Assembly (NCBI RefSeq): GCF_004122095.1
Contig: NZ_SAWZ01000004.1
Coordinates: 345,706-409,705, forward strand
DNA: 64,000 nt
Source of the DNA: Pseudoxanthomonas composti
GTDB taxonomy: Bacteria; Pseudomonadota; Gammaproteobacteria; Xanthomonadales; Xanthomonadaceae
Direction: 5' to 3'
Positions 1 through 8,617 of the stretch are shown here, in pieces. The translations under genes and the position numbers were made by a program. The notes beneath the pieces were generated by a model, which was not told where the DNA came from, searched no databases, and saw only the letters and a list, made by a program, of their open reading frames with translations. Within the stretch, counting starts at the first letter, position 1. The number at the start of each line of letters is the position of its first letter.

Positions 1-66
1 ATGGTCGCCACAAGATATATGGACTATATTTACGATCAAGAACGCACCTGATGGTGATCAGATATC

Positions 67-465
67 GTGGACCCTATCGACCCCTGCAACGCTGACGAGC
101 TGGACCTGAGCGACGTACAGCTGGCACGCGCCACGCTGGAGCACATCACCAACAAGTGGTCGGTGCTGATCCTGACGGTGCTGTGCCCCCAGCCGGCGCG
201 GTTCAACGAGCTCATGCGCCGCTTGGACGGCATCACCCACAAGGCCCTGGCCGATGCCCTCAAGCGGCTCGAACGCAACGGCCTGGTCACGCGCCGGGTC
301 ATCCCCACCACGCCGATCGGCGTGGAGTACACCATCACCCCGTTGGGCCATTCCCTACGCGAGCCGTTCCAGACGCTCTATGCCTGGGCGGTGACCCACG
401 GCCCGACGCTGCAACAGGCGCAGCACGATTTCGATGCGCGCCGCGAACTGCAGCCTGTGGCATAG
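67..465 (+). CDS. HxlR-family winged-helix transcriptional regulator
   Basis: A 132-residue protein of the size and pattern of HxlR (MarR-like) regulators. The core has the family's typical run: an ITNKWSVLIL helix near residue 30, then RFNELMRRLDGITHKALADAL and a winged segment ending at VEYTITPLG near residue 92. Such proteins bind DNA as dimers and often control a neighbouring redox or detoxification gene. The start is GTG; a stop at 55-57 in this frame excludes anything further upstream. The 66 bases before it are AT-rich with near-symmetrical ATATAT/TATAT words and could hold its operator, but any divergent target lies outside the window. The inducer is unknown. Confidence 0.85.
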   Translation: MDPIDPCNADELDLSDVQLARATLEHITNKWSVLILTVLCPQPARFNELMRRLDGITHKALADALKRLERNGLVTRRVIPTTPIGVEYTITPLGHSLREPFQTLYAWAVTHGPTLQQAQHDFDARRELQPVA

Positions 466-488
466 CGCAGGGGACGATCACGCGCTGT

Positions 489-510
489 GGGCACGCCATG
501 CGTGCCCTTT
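489..510 (+). terminator. Hairpin plus T-run after the HxlR gene
   Basis: GGGCACGC and GCGTGCCC form a perfect 8-bp stem around a CAT loop, followed by TTT, 23 bases after the HxlR stop codon. It is the shape of a modest intrinsic terminator. The T-run is short, so efficiency is uncertain. Confidence 0.55.
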
Positions 511-723
511 GCCGGAGGGGCGACGGAGCCGAAGCAGCGGCAGATGAGCGCCGGCTTCATCCCGACTGGGATCGGCGCTTTCCCGATGGCAAGCGCCCGG
601 CGAGGGCAAGTGGATGGCGCTGCCGACCTGAGCATTCCGTCCCACAGCCAACGCCGGATCACCTGCTGCCCGAGCGCGCACCGCGCCGTGCGACTGCTCA
701 ACATAGCTGGTCGAAGGACTGGG

Positions 724-745
724 CGTCCACGCCGTAGCGTGGACG
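724..745. terminator. Hairpin between convergent genes
   Basis: CGTCCACGC and GCGTGGACG form a 9-bp stem with a CGTA loop just beyond the stop of the leftward phosphoesterase gene. There is no real T-run on either strand, so it may be an mRNA 3'-end stabiliser rather than a terminator. The rest of 466-752 shows no gene. Confidence 0.35.
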
Positions 746-752
746 TTCTGCC

Positions 753-2423
753 TCACCCCTGGCTGAAGTCCAGCGCGCCGGTCAGGTCGCCCGGCGGCGG
801 GCCGCCGGCAGCGACCATGGCCTCCTCGCGTAGCTTCAAGCCAGGCAGCTTCTCCAGGCCCCAGCGCCGGGTGATCAGGCGCGCGATCGAACCGGTGTCG
901 TAGATCGTGTGATCCACGTGGCCGCGCTTGGCGAAGGGCGAGATCACCAGCGCAGGAATGCGCGTGCCCGGCCCCCAACGGTCGCCCTTGGGCGGGGCCA
1001 CGTGGTCCCACCAGCCGCCGTTCTCGTCGAAGGTGATGACGATGACCATGTGCTTCCACTGCGGGCTGGCCTGCAGCGCGTGCACGATCGCAGCCAGGTG
1101 GCGGTCGCCGGCCTCCACGTCGGAGTAGCCGGCATGCATGTTGAGGTTGCCCTGCGGCTTGTAGAAGGCCACCGGCGGCAGCGTGCCGGCGGCGGCATCG
1201 GCCATGAACCGGTTGGTCTTGGCGGTCTCGCCGACGCCGCCATCGCGCAGGTGGCGCGCGCGCGCCGGCGTGCCCGGGGCCAAGCTGGCGAAGTAGTTCA
1301 GCGGCTGGTGATGGGCCTGGAAGTTGGGCCGGCTGGGGAACTGGCCGTTGTCGCCGGCCCCATCCAGCGCGGCCTGGAAGCCGCCGCCGTACCAGGCCCA
1401 GTCCAGGCCCTTGGCGCTGAGCATGTCGCCGATGTGTTTGTGCCGCTGCGGCGGACAGGTGTTGGGGCTGCTGGCATCGGCCAGCGCCGGATTGGCCTTG
1501 TCCACGTTGAAGCCCGGCGCATATGGCGGGCCGATGGTGTTGACGGTGAAGAAGTCCGGGGTCAGCGTGGAGTGCGAGGTGAACTTGGCCACGCCGTCCA
1601 TCGCGCTGGCCGGGCTGGACTCGGTGGGAATCAGCGTGGTGCCATCAGGCTTGCCGTTGGCGGTGATGGCGATGTTCAGCCGCGCCGGGCTCTTGTCCGC
1701 GTCGGGGTAGAACGGCGGCTGCGCGGCGACCAGGTACTGGTGGTTGAGGAACGAGCCGCCGAAGGCGCCCATGAAGAAGTTGTCGCACAGCGTGTACTGC
1801 TCGGCCAGGCGCCACAGCCGCAGGTTCACCGCCGACTGACCGTAGTGACCCATCACCAGCGCGCCGCTGTCGCCCCAGGCGACGAAGCCATCGTTGCGGC
1901 CGCCGTTGATCTGCATCTGGTTGCGGTAGAACTCATGGGTCAGGTCGCGCGTGACCACCCCGTGCGGCAGCGGCTCGCCCTCGGCGGTCTTCAGCGCGAA
2001 CGGTGCGTTCGGCAAGCCGGTGATCGCATCTTCCTTGATCAGGTATTCGTTGTGGTCCACGACCTGCTTGTCAGGCACCATCCCGCCCCAGATCGGCGGC
2101 AGGGTCTTCAGCAGCGTGCCGTCGCGGTCGCGCTGCTGCAGGCGGGCCGGCTCCAGCGCTTCCAGCGGCTGCTGCAGCCCGGGAAAGCCGGCGAACAGAT
2201 TGTTGAAGCTGCGGTTCTCCGCGTACAGCACCACCACGTTGTGCACGTGCTCGCGCAGCTGTGCATCGGTGACGGGGGTGCGGGTCGCGGTGTGCTTGCC
2301 GGCCGGCGCACGCGCCGTGGCCTCGCCTGCCAGCCCCAGCGCGGCGCTGCCGGCGGCCAGGCCACCGAGCAGGCGGCGGCGTTGCGGATCGGAAGGGCTG
2401 GAACCGTTGTCGTGCGAATTCAT
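753..2423 (-). CDS. Tat-exported phosphoesterase (phospholipase C / acid phosphatase family)
   Basis: About 556 residues. It begins with a twin-arginine signal (QRRRLLGG near residue 14, then an Ala/Gly/Leu stretch to about 37), so it should be folded before export to the periplasm. The mature part carries phosphoesterase-family (PF04185) marks: VVLYAENRSFNNLF near residues 64-77, SFLNHQYLVAAQPP, and FDENGGWWDHVAPP towards the C-terminus. Members are non-haemolytic phospholipase C or AcpA-like acid phosphatases releasing phosphate from lipids or esters; the substrate cannot be read from sequence. I chose ATG at 2423 over an upstream in-frame TTG at 2447 because the Tat motif then sits at the usual distance. 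No strong ribosome site is visible. Confidence 0.85.
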   Translation of the reverse strand: MNSHDNGSSPSDPQRRRLLGGLAAGSAALGLAGEATARAPAGKHTATRTPVTDAQLREHVHNVVVLYAENRSFNNLFAGFPGLQQPLEALEPARLQQRDRDGTLLKTLPPIWGGMVPDKQVVDHNEYLIKEDAITGLPNAPFALKTAEGEPLPHGVVTRDLTHEFYRNQMQINGGRNDGFVAWGDSGALVMGHYGQSAVNLRLWRLAEQYTLCDNFFMGAFGGSFLNHQYLVAAQPPFYPDADKSPARLNIAITANGKPDGTTLIPTESSPASAMDGVAKFTSHSTLTPDFFTVNTIGPPYAPGFNVDKANPALADASSPNTCPPQRHKHIGDMLSAKGLDWAWYGGGFQAALDGAGDNGQFPSRPNFQAHHQPLNYFASLAPGTPARARHLRDGGVGETAKTNRFMADAAAGTLPPVAFYKPQGNLNMHAGYSDVEAGDRHLAAIVHALQASPQWKHMVIVITFDENGGWWDHVAPPKGDRWGPGTRIPALVISPFAKRGHVDHTIYDTGSIARLITRRWGLEKLPGLKLREEAMVAAGGPPPGDLTGALDFSQG

Positions 2424-2603
2424 CGTGGCATCTGCTGTGGAGAACAAGCGCGCATCGCGAAGTCATCGCGGTACGCGCCCCACAGTGTGCCCAACAAACA
2501 TGTCAGCTGTCAGGCACGAAGGTCATGGATGCGCCGGTGCCAGAACCTTGCGGAGCGTCAGTTCCTTCGCACGCCTCGACAGGCATCGGGTGGGCGCTAG
2601 AAC

Positions 2604-2630
2604 AAAAAAAGGCGCCGAATCCACGGCGCC
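2604..2630 (-). terminator. Intrinsic terminator of the secreted-protein gene at 2655
   Basis: Read on the minus strand, GGCGCCG and CGGCGCC pair around a six-base loop and are followed by seven T residues. It lies 25 bases past the stop of the leftward gene and is a textbook Rho-independent terminator. Confidence 0.9.
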
Positions 2631-2654
2631 CTTCCAAAACAGCGACCTGCCAGC

Positions 2655-3227
2655 TCAACCGTCGCGCGAGGACCGCATCGCATTGGGGACAGGCGCTCCT
2701 CGATCGCTTCGCGGGGGCGCGCTCTCGCGGACGCGAGGCGTCACCGGCTCCTGCTGCTTGCCGTTGACCAGAACAACGCCGGAACGACGTTGGCCGGGGC
2801 GCGTGGCGATGTCATTGGTAGGCGCGTCGTCGACCAGCGCATAGCGCGTACCGGCACGCCGCCACGCCCAGGCACCTGGCGGAACTGGTGTCGCGTCCAA
2901 GTACACGAAACGACCGTCGTAATCTCCGTCGACCCGTTGCGTAGCCTGGAACGTCATCCGCACCATCAGCTGCGAGGCCTTGCGGTCCTGCGTGGTGGCA
3001 ACCGCTTCCATCGACTCTCGTAGATTCCGCTCGAGTTGGTCCTGTACCGCTGGCGTCAGCCGCTCGGAGGGGACGACCGAGGCGACCTCGCCTTGGCGGT
3101 CGAAAGAGACGAGCACAGGCAGCACGTTCGGCTGCGCATAGCCCATTGTAATTTCTGCACCTTGCGCGTGACCTGCGGTACCCAGCAGCAGGGCGGACAC
3201 TGCAAACACCGGAATGACTCTTTTCAT
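2655..3227 (-). CDS. Hypothetical secreted protein
   Basis: About 190 residues starting MKRVIPVF; ATG at 3227 has an AAGGAG ribosome site six bases upstream, so it is preferred over an ATG seven codons earlier. Residues 1-24 form a signal peptide ending at HAQG/A, so the product is periplasmic or secreted. The mature part resembles the pattern of small proteins with a TonB-C-like or energy-transducer tail (a VLPVLVSFDRQGEVASV strand, then ERNLRESMEAVATTQDRKA), but I do not recognise a family with certainty. The last 30 residues are polar and Arg-rich. It has its own terminator and is transcribed away from the gene at 3387. Confidence 0.7.
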   Translation of the reverse strand: MKRVIPVFAVSALLLGTAGHAQGAEITMGYAQPNVLPVLVSFDRQGEVASVVPSERLTPAVQDQLERNLRESMEAVATTQDRKASQLMVRMTFQATQRVDGDYDGRFVYLDATPVPPGAWAWRRAGTRYALVDDAPTNDIATRPGQRRSGVVLVNGKQQEPVTPRVRESAPPRSDRGAPVPNAMRSSRDG

Positions 3228-3386
3228 TGGCGACTCCTTGGCATCCATGGAGGAGGTGGCGCTCCGAACGGGGCGCGCACAACGAATGTCCGCTCATGTC
3301 AAGGCGCTGTCAAGCGAAAGACTGAGTCAGCGGCCAGCAGGTGCGTGGCCATCGGCTATGCTCAGTCAAGGAATCCAGGAGTTGAG

Positions 3387-4760
3387 ATGGATATCACACG
3401 TGTTCTTCGTGGCTTGGCATGGTTCGTCCTAGGCGCAGCGTCGCTGGCCGTCCTGTTGTATCTGGCCCTGCTGGCGATCAACTGGTCCGACGAGCCGCCG
3501 TCCGGCGATGTCGCCACACTGCGGACACTGCTGGAGTCGCCGCCCGTGGTCGATGCGGACAACGGCTACGTCTATGCGCTTGGCCTGGTGGTGGCGGCTG
3601 ACCAGGACCCGCTGGCGCAGGGTGCCAAGCGTCGTGCTTATCTGGAGAGTTTGACGGCAACTGACCGAGATCATGATGGTCTGTCGATTCCAGGAGAACG
3701 AAACCACTACGTTGCCGAACGACCCGCAGTGGTGTCCCTGTTAGAGAGCGCCTGCAAGCGCGGTGGCGCCGATTGCGCCGTGCTTCTTGAACGCTCAACC
3801 GACACGCTCGACGTCTGGATGCGCTCAGAAGGCTGGCTGCTCGAACGGTATCGACAGCTGATTCAACGCGCCCGATGGCGCGAAGTCGTCCCGTCCAACA
3901 TCTCGGGACCGCTGCCTGCCTACCAGCATCTGATGCACGGGCAGGAGCTTTATCTGCTGGAAGCCTGGCGCGCAGGCAGAGCAGGCGATGCTCGCGTCGT
4001 ACGCGATCACCTGCAGCGGGACCTGCGGTTCTGGCGCGAAGTCCTACGTTCGTCGAGTCTGCTGATCACCAAGGTGATTGCCGCCGCGGCGGTGGACCGG
4101 AATTTCGCGTACGGAAGCCTGGCCCTGCGTGCGTTGCCGGCGGAACTGCAGCATGAAGCGATCCCCGCGTCGTGGCGGGAGCCGATTGCCCGCGAGGAGC
4201 GTGCGATGTTCCGTGCACTGGCGGGCGAGCATCGCTGGAGCGATGCAGCAATTCTTCGTGGAGAAGGTCTTGTCGTGACCGAGTCGCTGACGGATGGGGC
4301 GCTGGCCGACCATTTGATGCGGCCACTTTTCCAACCCCAGGCCACCAGTAATCTCTACGCGGCATCGTTATTGGAGATGGCACGCGCTTTCGACGTCGCC
4401 GAGCTGACCCAGATGCCGGATGTACTGGAGCGACGGCGCGACACCGGTGGCTCCGGACTTCGGGTCCTGCTGCACCCGTACAACCCGGTTGGCCATGTTT
4501 CCATCGAGATCGCCAAGCCGAGCTACATCGACTATCTACCGCGGGCCGCCGACCTGGAGGGCGCACGCCGTGCCGCGTTGCTTGCCGCGACACTGCGCAC
4601 GCAGGGCGTTACACCGGCCGATGCCGCCGCCGCGATCCGCGCCTCGCCGCTGACCGATCCATACACCGGAGCGCCGCTGCGATGGGATGCCGAACATACC
4701 AGCGTGGTGTTCACGGGCCTGGCCAGGGGCGAACGCCAGCGCAGATCCGTGCCGCTTTAA
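3387..4760 (+). CDS. Hypothetical inner-membrane-anchored protein
   Basis: 457 residues from ATG at 3387, with AGGAG six bases upstream. Residues about 8-32 (WFVLGAASLAVLLYLALLA) form a single transmembrane anchor; the rest is predicted to be periplasmic. There is no recognisable catalytic motif. The segment VDADNGYVYALGL near residue 52 and the closing DPYTGAPLRWD are reminiscent of uncharacterised xanthomonad and gammaproteobacterial membrane proteins, with helix-rich middle sections. An open frame runs further upstream, but it overlaps the divergent gene and has no ribosome site. I cannot assign a function. Confidence 0.7.
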   Translation: MDITRVLRGLAWFVLGAASLAVLLYLALLAINWSDEPPSGDVATLRTLLESPPVVDADNGYVYALGLVVAADQDPLAQGAKRRAYLESLTATDRDHDGLSIPGERNHYVAERPAVVSLLESACKRGGADCAVLLERSTDTLDVWMRSEGWLLERYRQLIQRARWREVVPSNISGPLPAYQHLMHGQELYLLEAWRAGRAGDARVVRDHLQRDLRFWREVLRSSSLLITKVIAAAAVDRNFAYGSLALRALPAELQHEAIPASWREPIAREERAMFRALAGEHRWSDAAILRGEGLVVTESLTDGALADHLMRPLFQPQATSNLYAASLLEMARAFDVAELTQMPDVLERRRDTGGSGLRVLLHPYNPVGHVSIEIAKPSYIDYLPRAADLEGARRAALLAATLRTQGVTPADAAAAIRASPLTDPYTGAPLRWDAEHTSVVFTGLARGERQRRSVPL

Positions 4761-4851
4761 CCGGCGGCTGCCGGCGCCTGTGCGGCGTGCGGGGCGTCGG
4801 CGCGGCCAGTGGACCCCGCTCGGCAAGAAGCCCGGCATCGACGCGCGTCCC

Positions 4852-6129
4852 TCAACGTCGCTCCCCGGGCGTGGGAGCGGTGGTGGCATGCGCGTCCAGA
4901 TCGGCCAGCACCGTGGCGACCGCCTGTGCGATCGCCGCATAGCCGGCATCGCCCGGGTGCAGGTGATCGCCGGAGTCGTAAGTCGGCAGCAGGCGCGCGG
5001 GCCGTGCCGGATCGCGCAGCAGCAGGTCGAGATCGACGACTGCATCGAATGCCCCCTCCTGGCGGACCCAGCGGTTCACCGCCTGTCGCGCGCGCTCCTT
5101 GTCGGCGCTGTAGTAGCCGGCGATCGCGCTGTCGACCAGCGCGCCCTCGAACGGTGGCAGCGTGGCGCCGACGATGCGCACTCCGCGCGCATGGGTGCGT
5201 GCGATCAACTGTCGGTAGCCGCCGATGAGCGCGGTAGTCTCGACCGGGGGCGCCTCCGGCGCCAGCGCGCTGCCCGGCCAGCCGATATCGTTGATGCCCA
5301 TCAGCAGCACCACGGTCTCGATGCCGGGCTGGGCCAGCACGTCGCGGTCCAGTCGCGCCAGTGCGCTCTCGCCCATCAGCGTGGACAGCACCCGTGCGCC
5401 GGAGATGCCGGCATTGGCCACGGCGATGCCGCGCCTGGCCAGCGCCTGGGCCAGATAGTCCGGCCAGCGATGGTCCGCGCCCGCGGTGGAGCCGGCGCCA
5501 TCGGTGATCGAATCGCCCAGCGTGGCCACCAGCCTCGGCGTCTCCGTCTGGACCTGCACAGAGGTGGCGAACAGCCTCACCTCGGCCGCGCCAGTCGTCG
5601 TCAGGCGTGCGGCGGCGGTGACATCGCCCTCGGCGAACCAGGCCTGCTCCAGCCCCTCCCAATGGAAGGTCGCCGGCGGCGTGGGTTGGGGCAGGTACAG
5701 GCTGAGCGCCAGCCGTCCGCCGTCGGCTACGTCCAGCGCGACCGGGTCGCTGACCCAGCTCGCACCGGCGGGGATGGTGATCGACGGCTGGCCATCGAAG
5801 TGCAGCACGCGGTCGCTGCCGGCCACGATCGAGGCGCCTGCGGCCGCCTCGGCCAGATGCGCCGCCCCGATCACCAGCGGCGCGTCGCCGTAGGCGTTGG
5901 ACAGCACCACGCGCAGGCGCTTGCCGCCGACGCTGACGCGCACCACCTGGCGAACGGTCTGGTTCCACAGGTGATAAGGCAGCTTGGTGGGCAGCGCGAA
6001 CGCTCCATCCCAACGTGGCTGCGGGCTGGCCGACCACGTAGTGACCCATCGGTCCGCAGGCGCCGCCTGCAATGTGGCGGGCGCGCACAGGCACAGGGCC
6101 AGCAGCCCATTGCGAAGGTGGGAGGACAT
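4852..6129 (-). CDS. Secreted SGNH/GDSL-family esterase
   Basis: 425 residues. Signal peptide 1-22 (ends LQAAPA), an N-terminal beta-rich domain to about residue 190, then the SGNH hydrolase domain. Block I GDSITDG is at 205-211 (nucleophile Ser207), GIND at 278-281, and the catalytic block SGDHLHP around 387-393 (Asp389, His392). Such two-part enzymes act on acyl or acetyl esters, often of polysaccharides, in the periplasm or outside. Its ATG overlaps the stop codon of the upstream MFS gene (ATGA), so the two are translationally coupled. The longer open frame upstream belongs to the overlap and was not used. Confidence 0.87.
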   Translation of the reverse strand: MSSHLRNGLLALCLCAPATLQAAPADRWVTTWSASPQPRWDGAFALPTKLPYHLWNQTVRQVVRVSVGGKRLRVVLSNAYGDAPLVIGAAHLAEAAAGASIVAGSDRVLHFDGQPSITIPAGASWVSDPVALDVADGGRLALSLYLPQPTPPATFHWEGLEQAWFAEGDVTAAARLTTTGAAEVRLFATSVQVQTETPRLVATLGDSITDGAGSTAGADHRWPDYLAQALARRGIAVANAGISGARVLSTLMGESALARLDRDVLAQPGIETVVLLMGINDIGWPGSALAPEAPPVETTALIGGYRQLIARTHARGVRIVGATLPPFEGALVDSAIAGYYSADKERARQAVNRWVRQEGAFDAVVDLDLLLRDPARPARLLPTYDSGDHLHPGDAGYAAIAQAVATVLADLDAHATTAPTPGERR

Positions 6130-7343
6130 CAGCGCAGCTCCCCGGCGCAGTGCCCGGTGTCGACGGCGTGCTCCATTCGCACGCTGAACCAGGCGATGGC
6201 CAGGCCCGTCAGGGTGACCAGCGCAGCGACCCACGGCGTGGCCGGCAGGCCGAGCGCGCTAGCCACCACCACCCCACCCAGCCAGGCGCCCAGGGCGTTA
6301 CCCAGGTTGAAGGCGGCGATGTTCAGGCTGGAGGCCAGGTTCTGGCCCGCGCCCTGCGCCTGTTCCAGCACGCGCAGCTGCAGCGGCGCCACGGTGGAGA
6401 AGGCAGCAACGCCGAGCAGGCCGACGAAAGCGATCATCGCCACCTGCGAGTGCAGGGCGAAGGCCATCAGCCCCAGCACCAGGGCCAGCGCCAGCAGCGA
6501 ACCCAGCAGCGCCGGGGTGGGGCGCCGGTCGGCCAGACGTCCGCCCAGCAGGTTGCCGATGATCATGCCCACGCCGAACACCAGCAGCACCGGCGAGACC
6601 GCCGACTGGCTGAAGCCGGTGACCTGCACCAGCAGCGGCTGGATGTAGGTGAAGACCGCGAACACGCCGGCATAGCCGAGCACGGTCATCGCCAGGGCCA
6701 GCAGCACCTGGCCGCGGCCGAGCACGGCCACCTCCTGGCGCCAGTGCACCGCCTGGCCGGCGCCGGCCGAGGCCGGCACCCACAGCGCGACCACGGCCAG
6801 GGCGACCACGCCGATGGCCGCCACCGCCCAGAAGGTCGCGCGCCAGCCCAGCTGCAGGCCCAGCCAGGCGCCGGCCGGCACGCCGAGCAGGGTGGCCACG
6901 GTCAGGCCGGCGAACATGATCGAGATCGCCGAGGCCTTGCGCTCGGCCGGCACCAGCGAGGTGGCCACCACCGCGCCAACGCCGAAGAAGGTGCCGTGGG
7001 CCAGCGAGGTCAGCACGCGGGCGGCCATCAGCGTGGTGTAGTCCGGCGCCAGCGCGCAGGCCAGGTTGCCCAGGGTGAAGATGCCCATCAGCGCGACCAG
7101 CACCGCCTTGCGCGGCAGCCTGGCGGTGGCCAGGGTCAGCACCGGCGCGCCGACGAACACGCCCAGCGCATAGCCGCTGATCAGCATGCCGGCGGCGGGG
7201 ATGGACACCCCCAGGTCGGTGGCGACCTGCTGCAGCAGGCCCATCAGCACGAACTCGGTGGTGCCGATGCCGAAGGCGCCGATGGTCAGCGCGTACAGCG
7301 CCGCCGGCATGCGGTGGCTGCGAGGAGAGGACAGGGAGGACAT
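6129..7343 (-). CDS. MFS efflux transporter (DHA1, AraJ/YdhP type)
   Basis: 404 residues with twelve hydrophobic segments. The N-terminal IGAFGIGTTEFVLMGLL with the following LISGYALGVFVGAP is the signature of the YdhP/AraJ branch of the DHA1 family, and the loop 2-3 motif appears as LATARLPRKAVL. These are proton-driven exporters of sugars or small drugs across the inner membrane. ATG at 7343 has AGGA nine bases upstream; the 51 extra codons available upstream run into the promoter region and are rejected. It is the first gene of a two-gene operon with the esterase at 4852 and is divergent from a LysR gene, as ydhP-like genes often are. The substrate is unknown. Confidence 0.87.
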   Translation of the reverse strand: MSSLSSPRSHRMPAALYALTIGAFGIGTTEFVLMGLLQQVATDLGVSIPAAGMLISGYALGVFVGAPVLTLATARLPRKAVLVALMGIFTLGNLACALAPDYTTLMAARVLTSLAHGTFFGVGAVVATSLVPAERKASAISIMFAGLTVATLLGVPAGAWLGLQLGWRATFWAVAAIGVVALAVVALWVPASAGAGQAVHWRQEVAVLGRGQVLLALAMTVLGYAGVFAVFTYIQPLLVQVTGFSQSAVSPVLLVFGVGMIIGNLLGGRLADRRPTPALLGSLLALALVLGLMAFALHSQVAMIAFVGLLGVAAFSTVAPLQLRVLEQAQGAGQNLASSLNIAAFNLGNALGAWLGGVVVASALGLPATPWVAALVTLTGLAIAWFSVRMEHAVDTGHCAGELR

Positions 7344-7537
7344 GGCAGGATCCTGGACGGGGCCGAAGCGCCACGGGCCGGTGCACGCCTCGCTCCGTCG
7401 TCCCACCGAGCCCAGCCGGGTGGCAAGGGTGGGGGGATGGGTTCGGGTGGAAGCACGCGGACAGCCCGGGGCGATCGGACGTGGGAGAGGCCACACAGCC
7501 TGCCCGGCTGAGATCCTTAGAAAAACCGCTAATATCC

Positions 7538-7550
7538 TGAATGACTTTCA
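7538..7550. promoter_or_regulatory. Candidate LysR box between the MFS operon and its regulator
   Basis: TGAA-TGACT-TTCA is an interrupted palindrome fitting the T-N11-A pattern of LysR-type binding sites, in the only AT-rich part of the 226-bp divergent promoter and 20 bases before the LysR start. The arms are only four bases, so chance cannot be excluded. Confidence 0.4.
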
Positions 7551-7569
7551 ATGATCCGTTGAGAATTTC

Positions 7570-8505
7570 ATGGACCGCGTCGGCGACATCGCCCTGTTCC
7601 TGAAGGTGCTGGATCTGGGGTCGATCAGCGCCGCGGCGCGCAGCCTGGACCTGTCCGTGGCTGTGGCCAGCCAGCGCCTCAAGCGGCTGGAACGCGGGCT
7701 GGGCGTGCGCCTGCTGCACCGGACCACGCGCCGCCTGCACCCCACGCCGGAGGGCCAGGCCCTGGCCGAACGTGGCCGCGCGCTGGTGCAGGACCTGGAA
7801 GTGCTGGGCGAGGAGCTGCGCGAAAGCGCCCAGCAGGTCTCCGGCACCCTGCGGGTCACGCTATCGGCCTCCTTCGGCCATGTGTACGTGGCCCCGCTGC
7901 TGCCCGAGTTCCAGCGCCTGCACTCCAAGGTGCGCATCAGCGCGCATCTGAGCGATGACCTGGTGGACCTGGTCCAGGAAGGCTTCGACCTGGCCATCCG
8001 CATCGGCGCGCTGCCCGACTCGGGGCTGGTGGCACGGCGGCTGACCTCCAACGAACGCGTGCTGTGCGCCTCGCCCGAGTACCTGCGCCAGCGCGGGACG
8101 CCGCGGTCCCCGGACGAGCTGGCCGGGCACGACGGCGTGCTGCTGATGGGGCGCGACGGGCGCCAGGACACCTGGACCCTGGTCGGGCCGCAGCAGCAGA
8201 CGGTGCGGGTGCGCATGGCCAGCCGCTTCGAAAGCAACTTCGGCGAAGTGCTGCGCGAGGCGGTGCTGGCCGGGCAGGGCATCTGCGTGCATTCGATCTG
8301 GCACGTGGCCCAGGACCTGCACGAAGGCCGCATGGTGGTGGTACTGCCGGACTGGCGGCCGCCCACCACCCAGATCAGCGCGGTCACCCCGACGCGGCTG
8401 CCGCCACCGCGGGTGCGGCGCTTCGTGGAATTCCTGGCCGACAAGCTGGGCGACCCACCGCCCTGGGAGCGTATCGCTTTCGCGTCCGGCCGAGGCAATC
8501 AGTGA
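7570..8505 (+). CDS. LysR-family transcriptional regulator
   Basis: 311 residues. The N-terminal helix-turn-helix (residues about 18-38, SISAAARSLDLSVAVASQRLKRLE) is typical of LysR proteins, followed by a linker helix and a periplasmic-binding-like effector domain from about residue 90. The pattern resembles the DmlR/AaeR-like subgroup (VRISAHLSDDLVDLVQEGFDLAIRIG). It is divergent from the MFS-esterase operon, which is the obvious target; the shared gap holds a candidate T-N11-A box. No second gene follows closely. The effector is unknown. Confidence 0.88.
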   Translation: MDRVGDIALFLKVLDLGSISAAARSLDLSVAVASQRLKRLERGLGVRLLHRTTRRLHPTPEGQALAERGRALVQDLEVLGEELRESAQQVSGTLRVTLSASFGHVYVAPLLPEFQRLHSKVRISAHLSDDLVDLVQEGFDLAIRIGALPDSGLVARRLTSNERVLCASPEYLRQRGTPRSPDELAGHDGVLLMGRDGRQDTWTLVGPQQQTVRVRMASRFESNFGEVLREAVLAGQGICVHSIWHVAQDLHEGRMVVVLPDWRPPTTQISAVTPTRLPPPRVRRFVEFLADKLGDPPPWERIAFASGRGNQ

Positions 8506-8617
8506 CCGCCTCCACGTTCGGTTTCTGATCGCCAGCGACAACCGCGACATTGCAGCGCAAGATCGGGCCGAAGCGGTCGTTACCGACGGCAGTACCGCTT
8601 CTGCATGTCGTCGCTCA